Of a DNA stretch of 64,000 nt, positions 9,819 to 21,126 are shown piece by piece. Position 1 is the stretch's first letter; each line of letters starts with the position of its first letter. The DNA comes from Hibiscus mutabilis (Eukaryota; Streptophyta; Magnoliopsida; Malvales; Malvaceae). The stretch covers positions 744,001 to 808,000 of the forward strand of contig CM033752.1 in assembly GCA_019671005.1 (NCBI GenBank), in the 5' to 3' direction. The position numbers were made by a program, and so were the translations under genes. The notes below the pieces were generated by a model that saw nothing but the letters and a program-made list of their open reading frames with translations, did not search any database and was not told the origin of the DNA.

Positions 9819-11746
9819 TGTAACACCCAAAAAATTTTCCTAATTCGAAAACCTAAATTTCTAAATCCCTAATTTGAAAACCCTAGTATTTGAGAATTAT
9901 GAATTGGGACCCTAATTGAAATTTGAGGATTTAATCGAGCATATGCCGGAATTCAATGATTGTTTTGTGTTGAGTCTAGAACTTTAGGGGTCTAATGTGT
10001 GATTAACCCTTCAATTCCTAATTGAATTTTAGTTTCTTAGATTACTGCTGAAAACGGTGTTTTTCTATCCACTTTAATATTATTTATTTATTTTATTATA
10101 TATTTGTTTCCCTTCAGCTGTTTAGTCCCCAAAACCTTCGCTCTTTTCCATTCCCCACCTTGCCGCTAGCATAGAACTACTACCCATCAGTAAATCGAAT
10201 TCTTGGATTCTTGCAAGCCGTGTATTGATTTTGCTTATAGGATATTCCACTGTTCTGGAAATGTTAAAGGAAATCGAGAAATTCAATTGGGGTAAGATGT
10301 TGAATTTATATTATCACTATTATAATCATTATATATATTCGCACAAATGATTTATATATGCATAATTGTAACTATTAATTATTTATCATACCGTTTTACA
10401 TTGAATTATATGATATTTTGTTTTCCAGATTATAGTTTTGAGTATTAGATATTTCAATATACAAACATATAATCAATGATTTCAATGTTATAAATAAATT
10501 TATAAACAAATACTATTATTTTCTATTTACAAGCGTTTTAGAGATGAGATCTAATGTAATTTATATATGTGTTTAGACGACATCGACTTCGAGGAAGACA
10601 AATTACTACTCCTTTGACCTGTTCGGTCTGACTGTGCACGTACCATGAGGACTACGCGTGAGTATTCGTTTAGATTAGTATTAGTATTTAATTTGGTGGC
10701 ATAGTGATAGATTTTTGATGTAGAGTTTGAGATCGTAGGTTCCGATTCAGCTAGGCCCAGTGCTAAACCTGAACGTGAGAAGTGTTCTTATCGACATTAG
10801 AGCTGTTGCTGCATGAGGTGTGTTTTCTTACTGTGCTACATATGTTTTACACCTTATGTGATTATTTATATGCATTATGGCTTGTATGGTTGACATCACA
10901 TGCATACGATTACAGAATTTATTTCTAAGTATGACTTATGGAACATTTGATTTATGAAACATCGAATTTACGAAACTATGATTTATAGATTTATAGAGTA
11001 TGACTTAAGAAGTATGTTTTATGGAATATCGGATTTATGAAACTGTGTTTATGAAATTTGAGTTTTAAACATCATATATGTATGAGCATGGGTTGGGATT
11101 TGTGCAGGGAAGTTCAATGGTTTCACCCTTCGAGCTGAATTCTACTTCAGATGGCCAACGTGGCGAAGAGGTTATGGGAACCTTCCTCATCTTTGGCGGA
11201 CGTAGTTGGGTGCATTGCATTACCCTTGTGATATTGTACCATTTGTTTTATGTTTTAAAGAACTTTAAGAAAACGTTACTGTGTTTTACGATTATGGTTT
11301 TCTTGCACTGTAGAGACATACTAAGCTCTTTAGCTTACTCCCACTTAGTTTCTCTTTCAAATACTCTTGGATATAGGCTACTTGGTACTTGGATGATCTC
11401 ATTTTTATCTGGTTATCATATTTATCGGTACGAAACTATTTTCAATATTCAGATTTTTATTTATTATTTTGGGACAAGGATGTAAATTCATACTTTAGGG
11501 CTATTTATGTTTTTAGATTATTTTTAGAATTCATTTACTGCGGTTTTTATTCAGAGATTTTTATCAAACATTCGGACATTGATTATGACATTTATGTTTT
11601 ATTTATTATAAGATATTTATTAAATTATTGTTATATATTCCTTTTAAATTAAAGTATAATTTTTAAAATTGGTTTTCTTGAGGGATAAGTTTTCAATCGA
11701 AGCTTTTTAAATTCGGTTTTTTTTAGGCCGAGTTTAGGGGGTAACA
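9819..11746 (+). repeat. 5' LTR of element A
   Basis: It runs from TGTAACACCC to GGGGGTAACA, 1,928 bp. It matches the 3' LTR over its whole length. The only sizeable ORF in it (11078-11485) has no recognisable domain and ends in AT-rich sequence, so I treat it as non-coding. Confidence 0.85.
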
Positions 11747-12387
11747 TTTAGTGTTATAAGAGCCGAGTTCAACCCTCAGACTGTGATGCTCACAATATAT
11801 ATTTTTCAAAACATTCAACTTTTGCATGCATCTAAAGTATTTTTGGGGTAAATGAGATTTTTTTTAGAAGAACCTACTACGGTTTTGCTTAATTTTTACT
11901 TTATTATTTTCAACGTATTTTAAATCATAGAATCCTGTACCAAATTTAATTCTAGTGTTGGTTGCTCTTATAGATAGACTTTACTATGCCACCTAGTAAG
12001 AGTTTTAGACTTGAGCACGTTTCATATGGATTTAGAACTAAGTTGATTGAGTACTCGTTAGTTAGTGACTACTACTCTAGACAAATAATTTCCATAAGAA
12101 TATTTCTCGGCCAATTGATTCCTTGGATTACCTTCTTTTCAGTGATCTTTAGAGATCATAACCCGAACTATGATAAAGACTTGGGCATGAGTTAATCGAC
12201 CGAACGATCGTGACCATACTCGTCCTTAAGAATCTAAGGTTAAAGTCTATTTGCAAACTTTGTGATGCCATTCGTAGTTTGACCTAAAATGTTATTTTAA
12301 GCTTTTATATGAACATTCGTGCTTTTGGGAATCTATCGTTAAGTTTGAAAATTTCGAGGACGGAATTTCTTTTGAGGGCGAGAGAGT
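11747..12387 (+). other. Internal region of element A with PBS, gag-start remnant and PPT
   Basis: The region opens with a degenerate initiator-Met primer-binding site at about 11751-11770. A short ORF at 11986-12195 begins MPPSKSFRLEH, where a gypsy gag would normally begin, but it has no gag domain. It ends in GGACGGAATTTCTTTTGAGGG (12360-12380), the conserved pre-PPT/polypurine stretch. All of pol is missing. Only the cis-acting sequences for reverse transcription appear to have been kept. Confidence 0.7.
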
Positions 12388-13545
12388 TGTAACACCAAAA
12401 AATTTTCCTAATTCGAAAACCTAAATTTCTAAATCCCTAATTTAAAAATCCTAGTGTTTGAGAATTATGAATTGGGACCCTAATTGAAATTTGAGGATTT
12501 AATCGAGCATATGTCGGAATTCAATGATTGTTTTGTGTTGAGTCTAGAACTTTGGGGGCCTAATGTGTGATTAACCCTTCAATTCCTAATTGAATTTTAG
12601 TTTCTTCGATCGCTGAAAACGGTGTTTTTCTATCCACTTTAATATTTTATTTTATTTTATTTTATTATATATTTGTTTCCCTTCAGCTGTTTTCTACCCA
12701 AAACCTTCGCCCTTTTCCATTCCCCACCTTGCCGCTAGCATAGAATCACTACCCATCAGTAAATCTAATTCTTGGATTCTTGCAAGCCGTGTATTGATTT
12801 TGCTTATAGGATATTCCACTGTTTTGAGAACGTTAAAGGAAATCGAGCAATTCATTTGTGGTAAGATGTTGAATTTATATTATCACTACTATAATCATTA
12901 TATATATTCAAACAAATGATTTATATATGCAGCATTGTAACTATTAATTATTTATCATATCGTTTTACATTGAATTATATGATATATATATATATATTTA
13001 TTGTTTTCCAGATTATAGTTTTGAGTATTAGATATTTCTATATACAAACATATTATCAATGATTTCAATGTTATAAATAAATGTAGAAACAAATACTATT
13101 ATTTTTTATTTACAAATATTTGTACTTAGTAAGTTTTGGGTGTTTTAGAGATGAGATATGATGTAGTTTATATATGTGTTTAGACGATATCGACTTTGAG
13201 GAAAACGAATTACGACTCATTCCCTTGTTCGGTCTGACTGTGCACATACCACGAGGACTACACGTGAGTATTTTTTTAGATTAGTATTAGTGTTTAGTTT
13301 GGTGGCAGAGTGATAGATTTGTGATGTAGAGTTTAATATCATAGGTTCCGATTCAGCTATGTTCAGTGCTAGACTTGAACGTGAGAAGCGTTCTTCTCGA
13401 CGTTAGAGCTATTGCTGCTTATGGTGTATTTTCTTACTGTGCTACATATGTTTTACTCTTTATGTGATTATTTATATGCATTATGACTTGTATGATTGAC
13501 ATCACATGCATACGATTTCAGAATGCATTTCTAATTATGACTTAT
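12388..13545 (+). repeat. 3' LTR of element A, first part
   Basis: This begins TGTAACACCAAAAAATTTTC and follows the 5' LTR closely until CTTAT at 13541-13545, where element B starts. The second part resumes after the duplicated CTTAT at 20318-20322. It includes a short (TA)n expansion near 12983 that is absent from the 5' LTR. Confidence 0.85.
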
Positions 13546-14330
13546 TGTAACCCCCTAAACCCGGCTATGCAGTACGCCTAAGTCTAAGAGGTTACATTAG
13601 GGTCACAAGATTGACTCACAGTAAAAATAGAAGAAAACTCTTAAAAATACATGGAAAAGTGTAAAATAAAATTTCTATTAAACCCCTATTAAACTCTCGT
13701 TTACACAAAACTGAAATTCAGAAGACATATTACAGACTTAATCATAAAAATAAAACGTGACATACATGCCCACTAATACACAGGTATCGTACTCCACGTA
13801 CGACGCCAAGGGAACTCTGATATCGGTCATAGATCCATGATCGAATTTCTTTAACCTGCAATGGTGAAACAAAGTGAGTTTGGAAAAGCTCAATAATACA
13901 GAACTACCAAACATGCTATAGGCAAAAGCATGCATATGACTAAACATAAATCTACGATGTTGAACTTGGTTACTACTGATTCTAGATATGATATGGATGT
14001 AATATAATCATCCTGAATTTGAATACTCAAATACCAGACCAAATGTCTATGGTCCAGGGAAATCAGGAAGGAGTTAGGTTACATGAATTGAACTAGAGAG
14101 TTTAGCGTGTTCTACAAATTTCAGATCTAAAAGGACAGTATTTTTCAGACAACTGTAGAATTTCAACAGTAACATATAGAGGGACAGGAGAAAAGTATCA
14201 CCTATATACCCTCCAACCGAACACCAATATGAAAATTCCCAGAACTGCATTTAGAAGGTCTTACTCTAGGCCCGTTAGGGCGTAGAAGCCTAACAGAAGG
14301 ACTTACCCTAGATCCAAAAGGATGTAGGAG

Positions 14331-14400
14331 CCTAACAAGAGGCACATAGCCTAATAGGAGGCACAAAGCCTAATAGGAGGCACATAGCCTAACAAGAGGT
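14331..14400. repeat. 19-bp minisatellite in the element B LTR
   Basis: Four consecutive units of 19 bp or slightly less begin CCTAAYARGAGGCAC. The right LTR has the same array at about 18059-18128 with point differences. A related LTR at 45469-46469 has a different, 46-bp unit at the equivalent place. Confidence 0.75.
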
Positions 14401-15409
14401 CATCTTGATCAGGGCTGCCTACAAGACTTCAGATCATGATCCCGATAATACCCAGAAGAATATCGTTTAGCTAGTGGACAGGAAATCATTAGAAATCAGA
14501 TATATATTCCTTATTAGAGGACAGAAACAGATATCGAACTTTCATTTTATAAATCAGTTGTACTTTTGAATCAGTGCAAAAATCACGGTTTCATATGAGA
14601 GATTATTTCAAGCTTTACCAACAGTATAAACATACTAGTCAATTCAGTCTGCTCTGTTATTTAGGTTAACTCAGATAGGTAGAGAACTCCGGTGAATTCT
14701 ATCTTCAGATGCTTTATTCATAACTCAAGATATATCAAGTATTAACATTCAAGGTAGTTTAAGTCTTAATACTCGAATTTTCCAAGTAGTTCGAGACTTT
14801 TAGGTGAATTCGTTATTCAAATCCAGTCATGTGTATAATTCATATCATTTTCAGGCCTAAGGGCATTTTTGTCATTTTATGCGTCATGGTCATTTTCGTC
14901 ATATCACTAATCTACAAATTTCAAAATTTACTCTTTTATTAACATAACCTGAATTTTGAAAGTTAAAAGTCTTAATAATTGCTTACGAACTCAAAGATCC
15001 TTAAGGTTCCTCAAATTTCTTATTCGAGTACCTAGATCTTAACAACTAACCATTTATTTATTCTTGAAGTCATTTGCCTTGCGCGGAAATTAATGGTACA
15101 TTCAAATATAATTTCATGCATTAGCCAAAATTCACATGTATCATAAAGCATACTAAAGGTAGTAATGTATCACTCTCGAACTCGAATTCGACGTCCCCAC
15201 AAATCTCAAATACGCAGTCACTAATTCCTTTAATTAAACAAGTCCTTAATTAGTCCATAACTTGAATACAATACACTTAAAGTGAATAATTACACGTAAG
15301 CTCACTCGGGTTCAAGGTCAAATTCAGAGGCTTCCAGGTTCGAATTTTACAAAACCGACTTCAAAAATGAACTCAAGACATCGAAAAACATATAATAGAG
15401 GTTTTCAAA

Positions 15410-15660
15410 TTTTTTGACTTTTCAGGTCAAAGTCAACGCTGACGTTATGCTAACGTCATCTATCAAGTCAATGCTGACATTAGCAGTCAAAGTCAACGCT
15501 AACATCATCGGTCAAATGGGTTGACTCGTGCGAGTTAACTCACTGAGTTAACTCGACGAGTTGACTCACTGGGCTGACTCGGGCGAGTTAACTCACTAAG
15601 TTTACTCGAACAAGTTGACTCAGTCAACCGAGTTGACTCGAACGGGTCGAGCTAACGGGT
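15410..15660. promoter_or_regulatory. TTGAC-rich tract in the LTR U3 (candidate W-box cluster)
   Basis: About a dozen TTGAC cores (either strand) occur in roughly 250 bp, many as GTTGACTCG or GTCAAAGTCAACG units. The right LTR holds the same tract at about 19200-19420. TTGACY is the binding core of WRKY transcription factors. In the element's minus orientation the tract lies about 0.9-1.1 kb inside the LTR 5' end, in the likely U3. Regulation is an inference from motif density. Confidence 0.4.
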
Positions 15661-16403
15661 AGGGTCGATTTTGGTTTAAACTTGGGTCGGTATGGTTCGG
15701 GCCAGGTGGACCAGGTCTGGTCAGGCCAGTTCAGGGTTAAATCAGTCCGGCTCAAGAGCTACCGTCCAAGGCAGCCGAAAATCACCCTTGGACGGGCGTG
15801 AATCCTACGCGCGGCTGAAAAATTTTCCCAAAATGCATAGCACGGCCCGATTAATCAACCTATTATTTTTAAAAACCAGAATCAACCAGGAAATATACCA
15901 AACTTACCTAAATGGAAGGATTACGGCCATATCTGACATGGATCCGACGATACATCTAACAGCGACAAACCAATGATCGGCCACTATGGTATTGCTCGCC
16001 CTGAGATGGGGAGTTCGATGTTGGTGGCGGTGCAGCAAACAAACAGAGGAGGTGGCCGGGAAACAATAAAAATAGAAGAAGAGACTCTTAGGTTTCGACA
16101 AGCCTTTGGCTCGATTTCCACAACGAACGATAGCTCTAAACGGTGAGTGAAGGATGAAGTTGGGATCAAAGAATGACGGTGCTTCCAACGGTAGCGGCCG
16201 TGTATGCCACGGATAGGCTATGGCTGAAATCGGTGGCTGACGGTGATGAGGTAGATGAAGAGAAAGTTTAGAACCTTCTGGGTTCCCAAACTTGAATAAT
16301 CATCCGTAAATGGGTAGCTGGGGAGTCAGATATGACTTATTTAAATTTTAGTATAAAAATCGAATATAGTTTAAAATTTAAATCGGTTAAGATCTAACCA
16401 GAA

Positions 16404-16479
16404 ACAACTCTAGCTCAGATGGTTAAGCCTTGTCTTTTAAGGCCAAGGGGCACAGGTTTGAAACTCCTTGGCAGCACCT
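16404..16479 (+). ncRNA. tRNA-like segment with Pol III A and B boxes in the LTR
   Basis: TAGCTCAGATGG at 16411-16422 fits the tRNA A-box consensus, and AGGTTTGAAACTCC at 16454-16467 is close to a B box. A CCAAGG/CCTTGG stem surrounds the B box. The loop TCTTTTAAGG is similar to a tRNA-Lys anticodon region, but the acceptor stem does not pair, so this is tRNA-derived rather than an intact tRNA gene. It lies antisense to element B, close to the LTR 5' end. The right LTR has the same segment. Confidence 0.5.
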
Positions 16480-16532
16480 CATTTTCGAACATTTCATTCA
16501 TCATTTTTTAATAATAATAATAAGGTGTTACA

Positions 16533-17299
16533 ATTCCTCCCCCTTAAAAGAAATTTCATCCTTGAAATTTATCAGAGTTAGAGAAATGCAAAATCTGCTC
16601 TTTCATCAATTCTTGTACTGAAACTTATCTATCAGAATACTCTTGTTTCTCAGGACTTTCAAACGGTCACAGATCATTCTGATAGTGTTCTCAGTCACTC
16701 GGACTAACTTTAGACTCGAACCACTTCATCCTGCATCTCAGACCAACTAATCAGAATACAATATTTTAATCCCTAGGAGACTTTACAAAGCACCAAGCAT
16801 ATACTGGCCTGATAGCTGTATAGAAAAACTTAGTTAGGGGCAAGAAACCTTCCCAACAATCACAATAGTCAATCATACAACTCCAAAATACATCATTTAG
16901 ATATTGATTACTCTATCAGACTGGCCATAAACTTTACAGATGGAAACTGTAACTGGAGCTTGGATAAATACCCAAGGCCTCCTATATGGCCTTTCAGAAA
17001 TAGGATATTGACCGCAGATCTCAGTTAGACATTAATCACTTCAAATCCTTATCCAAATTCAGATTCATCACATGAATCTGAAACATGGACAATACCATAG
17101 GTATCCTTTGCCATAACAAGTCGGACCATAACAGACAGAAGGCTTAGATACACTTATTTCAGAAATGATTCAACATCAGAGTCCCGGTGCAGTAGAGTAC
17201 GATAATAATATAGGGGCATGTATTTACCAGACACCCTAAGACAGACGATCGGCCGATCTACCCAAAAAAGGCGCAACTCTAAGCTCTGATACCACTAAA
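16533..17299 (-). other. Internal region of element B
   Basis: Only cis signals are recognisable: the polypurine tract at the left edge (16533-16550) and the initiator-Met primer-binding site at the right edge (17284-17296, minus strand). No gag or pol motif is visible in any frame. Confidence 0.7.
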
Positions 17300-20200
17300 T
17301 GTAACCCCTTAAACCCAGCTATGCGATACGCCTAAGTCTAGGAGGTCACATTAGGGTCACTGGATTTACCCACAATAAAAACATAAGAAAACTCTTAAAA
17401 ATACATGGAAAAGTGTAAAATAAAATTTCTACTAAACCCCTATTAAAATTTAGTTTACACAAAACTGAAATGGAACTCTGATATCGTGACATACATGCCC
17501 ACTAATACACAGGTATCGTACCCCACGTACAACGCCAAGGGAACTCTGATATCGGTCATAGATCCATGATCGAATTTCTTTAACCTGTAATGGTGAAACA
17601 AAGTGAGCTTGGGAAAGCTCAGTAATACAAAACTACCAAACATGCTATAAGCACAAGCATGCATATGACTAAACATAAATCTACGATGTTGAACTTGGTT
17701 ACTACAGATTCTAGATATGATATGAATGTAACAGAATCATCCTGAATTTGAATACTCGAATACCAGACCAAATGTCTATGGTATAGGGAAATCAGGAAGG
17801 AATTATGTTATATGGATTGAACCAGAGAGTTTAGCGTGTTCTACAAATTTTAGATCGAAAAGGACGGTATTTTTCAAACAATTGTAGAATTTCAACAGTA
17901 ACAGATAGAGGGACAGGAGAAAAGTATCACCTAGATACCCTCCAACCGAACACCAATATGAAAATTCCCAGAACTGCATTTAAAAAGTCTTACTCTAGGC
18001 CCGTTAAGGCGTAGAAGCCTAAAAGAAGAACTTACCCTAGATCCAAAAAGATGTATGAGCCTAACATGAGGCACATACCCTAATAGGAGGCACAAAGCCT
18101 AACATGAGACACATAGCTTAACAGGAGGTCAGCTTGATCAGAGCTGCTTACAAGACTTTAGATCATGATCCCAATAATACCCCAGAAGAATATTAGTTTA
18201 GCTAGTAGACAGAAAATCATTAGAAATGAGATATATGTATATATATTCCTTATTAGAGGACAGAAACCAGATATCGAACTTTTATTTTATAAATCAGTTG
18301 TACTTTTGAATCAGAGCAGAAATCACGGTTTCATATTAGAGATTATTTCAAACTTTACCAACATTATAAACATACTAGTCAATTCAGTCTGCTCTGTTAT
18401 TTAGGTTAATTCAGATAGGTAGAGAACTCTGGTGAATTCTATCTTCAGATACTTTATTCATAACTCAAGATATATCAAGTATTAACATTCAAGGTAGTTT
18501 AAGTCTTAATACCTGAATTTTCCAAGTAGTTCGAGACTTTTAGGTGAATCCGTTATTCAAATCCAATCACAGGTATAATTCATATTATTTTCAGGCCTAA
18601 GGGCATTTTTGTCATTTTATGCATCATGGTCATTTTCGTCATATCACTAATCAACAAATTTCAAAATTTACTCTTTTATTAACATAACCCGAATTTTGAA
18701 AGTTAAAAGTCTTAATAATTGCTTACCGAACTCAAAGATCCTTAAGGTTCCTCAAATTTCTTATCCGAGTACCTAAATTTTAACAATTAACCATTTATCT
18801 GTTCTTGAAGTCATTTGCCTTGCGCGGAAATTAATGGTACATTCAAATATAATTTCATGCATTAGCCGAAATTCACATGTATCATAAATCATACTAAAGG
18901 TAGTAATGTATTACCTTGATTCTAAACTATATCGATCGATCCATGATACTCCATTCGATCACTCTCAAACCCGAATTCTAAGTCCCCACAAATCTCAAAT
19001 ACGTAGTCACTAATTCTTTTAATTATACAAGTCTTTAATTAGTCCATAACTTGAATACAATACACTTAAACTGAATAATTACACGTAAGCTCACTATGGT
19101 TCAAGGTCAAATTCAGAGGCTTTCAGGTTTGAATTTCACAAAACTGACTTAAAAATAGACTCAGGACGTCGAAAAACATAAAATAGGGTTTTTTAAAAAT
19201 TTTGACTTTTCAGGTCAAAGTCAACACTGACATCATGGTCAAAGTCAACGCTGACATTATCAGTTAATTGGGTTGACTCGGGCGAGTTGACTTACTGCGT
19301 TAACTCAACGGGTTGACTCACTAGGCTGACTCGGGCGAATTAACTCACTGAGTTGACTCGAACAAGTTAACTCAGTCAACCGAGTTGACTCGAACGGGTT
19401 GAGCTAACGGGTCAACAGGTAGGGTCGATTTGGGTCGGGTCAGGTTGGTCCGAAATTGGGTCGATTCGATTCGAGAAAGGTGGACTGGGTCTGGTTAGGC
19501 TGGTTCAGATTTAAACCAGTCCAGCTCAAGAGCTACCGTCTAAGGCGGCTAAAAATCGCCCTTGAACGGCGCGTGAATCCCATTCACAGCTTTATACGGC
19601 TGAAAAATTATCCCAAAATGCATAGCACGACCCGATTAATCAACCCATTGTGTTTAAAAACCAGAATCAACCGGGAAACATACCAAACTTACCTAAACAG
19701 AAAAATTACGGCCATATCTGACATGGCTCCGACGATGCATGTAACGGAAACAAACCAATGATCGGGCACCATGGTAATGCTTGCTCTGAGATGGGGAGTT
19801 CGATGCTGGTGGTAGTGCAACAAACAAATGGCGGAGGTGGCCGAGAAACAATAAAAACATAGGAGAAGACTCTTAGGTTTCGACAAGCCTTTGGCTCAGT
19901 TTCCACGATGAACGGTAGCTCTAAACGGCGAGTGAAGGATGAAGCTGGGATCAATGAGTGATGACGCTTCCGACGGTAGCGGCGGTGTACGCCACAGATA
20001 GGCTTGTGGCTGAGATCGGCGGCCGACGGCAATGAGGTAGATAAAGAGAAAGTTTAGAACCTTCTAGGTTCCCAAACTTGAATAATCATCCGTAAATGGG
20101 TAGCTGGGGAGTCAGATATGACATTTAAATTTTAGTATAAACATCGAATATAGTTTAAAATTTAAATCGGTTAAGATCTAATCAGAAATAACTCTAGCTC

Positions 20201-20317
20201 ATATGGTTAAGCCCTGTCTTTCAAGGCCAAGGGGCACAGGTTTGAAACTCCTTGGCAACACCTCATTTTCAAACATTTCATTCATCCTTTTTTTAATAAT
20301 AATAATAAGGTGTTACA
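17300..20317 (-). repeat. 5' LTR of element B (right copy)
   Basis: The 3,018-bp copy is collinear with the left LTR. It carries a small replacement at 17472-17486, where GGAACTCTGATATCG is a copy of the sequence at 17540-17554 and takes the place of about 40 bp found in the left LTR. It keeps a segment at about 18910-18962 that the left LTR has lost. Confidence 0.85.
20188..20263 (+). ncRNA. tRNA-like segment, right LTR copy
   Basis: This is the counterpart of 16404-16479. The A-box-like TAGCTCATATGG is at 20195-20206 and the B-box-like AGGTTTGAAACTCC at about 20238-20251. Differences from the left copy are point changes only. It is probably not an active tRNA because the stems are incomplete. 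Confidence 0.45.
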
Positions 20318-20322
20318 CTTAT

Positions 20323-21121
20323 GGAACATTTAATTTATGAAACATCGAATTTACGGAACTATGATTTATATATTTATGGACTATAATTTATGAAGTATGT
20401 TTTATGGAATATTGTATTTATGGAACTATGTTTATGAAATTTTGAATTTTAAGCATCATATATGTATGAGCATGGGTTGAGATTTGTACGGGAAAGTTCA
20501 GTGGTTTCACCCTTCAGGCTGAATTCCACTTCAGATGGCGAGGAGGTTATAGGAACCTTTCTCATCTTTGGCGTTCGTAGTTGGGTGTATTGCATTACGC
20601 TTGTGATATTGTACCATTTGTTATATGTTTTAAAGAACTTGGAGAAAATATTACTGTGTTTTACGATTATGATTTTCTTGCACTTTAGAAACACACTAAA
20701 CTCTTTAGCTTACTCTCCTTAATTTCTTTTTCAGATACTATTGGATATAGGCGACTTGGTACTTGGAAGATCTCATTTTTATCCGGTTATCATATTTATC
20801 AAAATGAAACTATTTTCATTTATTCAGATTTTTATTTATTATTTTGGGACATTGATGTAATTTCGTACTTTAGGACTATTTATGTTTTTAAATTATTTTT
20901 AGAATTCATTTAATGTGGTTTTTATTTAGAGATTTTTATCAAACATTCGGACATTGATTATGACATTTATGTTTTATTTATTATAAGATATTTATTAAAT
21001 TATTGTTATACATTCTTTTTAAATTAAAGTATAATTTTTAAAATTGATTTTTATTGTGGGTTAAGTTTTCAATTGTAACTTCTTAAATTCTGTTTTTTTA
21101 GGCCGAGTTTAGGGGATTATA
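20323..21121 (+). repeat. 3' LTR of element A, second part
   Basis: It resumes the LTR A sequence directly after the duplicated CTTAT and runs to GGGGATTATA at 21121. The terminal TTACA of the LTR is changed to TTATA. LINE-1 sequence restarts after the TTGGG duplication. Confidence 0.85.
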
Positions 21122-21126
21122 TTGGG

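Larger units (their letters stand above)
13546..16532 (-). repeat. 3' LTR of element B (left copy)
   Basis: The 2,987-bp copy carries four tandem units of about 19 bp (CCTAACAAGAGGCACATAG type) at 14331-14400, a TTGAC-rich tract at 15410-15640 and a tRNA-like segment at 16404-16479. Relative to the right copy it lacks about 55 bp after position 15168. ORFs at 15692-15976 and 15904-16188 have counterparts in the right LTR, but their frames and ends differ and no domain is visible. Confidence 0.85.
13546..20317 (-). mobile_element. LTR retrotransposon B (non-autonomous, large LTRs), minus orientation
   Basis: It is inserted in the 3' LTR of element A with a perfect CTTAT target duplication (13541-13545 and 20318-20322). 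The plus strand starts TGTAACCCCC and ends GGTGTTACA. The LTRs are 13546-16532 and 17300-20317. Orientation is minus: the primer-binding site reads on the minus strand just inside the right LTR (TGGTATCAGAGCTTAGAG), and the polypurine tract (CTTTTAAGGGGGAGGAAT) lies just inside the left LTR. The interior is only 767 bp and non-coding. LTR divergence is about 4% in the stretch I compared, so insertion is fairly recent. Confidence 0.88.
9819..21121 (+). mobile_element. LTR retrotransposon A (non-autonomous, Ty3/gypsy-type ends), split by element B
   Basis: Both flanks are TTGGG (9814-9818 and 21122-21126), a perfect 5-bp target duplication within LINE-1. The element starts TGTAACACC. Its 5' LTR is 9819-11746, its interior 11747-12387, and its 3' LTR 12388-13545 plus 20323-21121, interrupted by element B. 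A primer-binding-like site (TGTTATAAGAGCCGAG) for initiator-Met tRNA follows the 5' LTR, and a GAGGACGGAATTTC plus purine-rich stretch precedes the 3' LTR, both typical of Ty3/gypsy. The LTRs differ by roughly 4% where I compared them. The 641-bp interior has no pol, so movement must have depended on enzymes from another element. Confidence 0.85.

Noticed and set aside
11078..11652. Plus-strand ORFs of 135 and 87 codons
   Set aside because: They lie within LTR A, the 3' LTR copy has a different open frame, and no domain is visible.
15692..16188. Overlapping ORFs on both strands in the element B LTR
   Set aside because: They recur in the other LTR with different ends and frames and lack a domain; they are GC-richer LTR sequence.
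16404..16479. Intact tRNA gene
   Set aside because: Box-like sequences are present but acceptor and anticodon stems do not pair properly, so only a tRNA-like call is justified.
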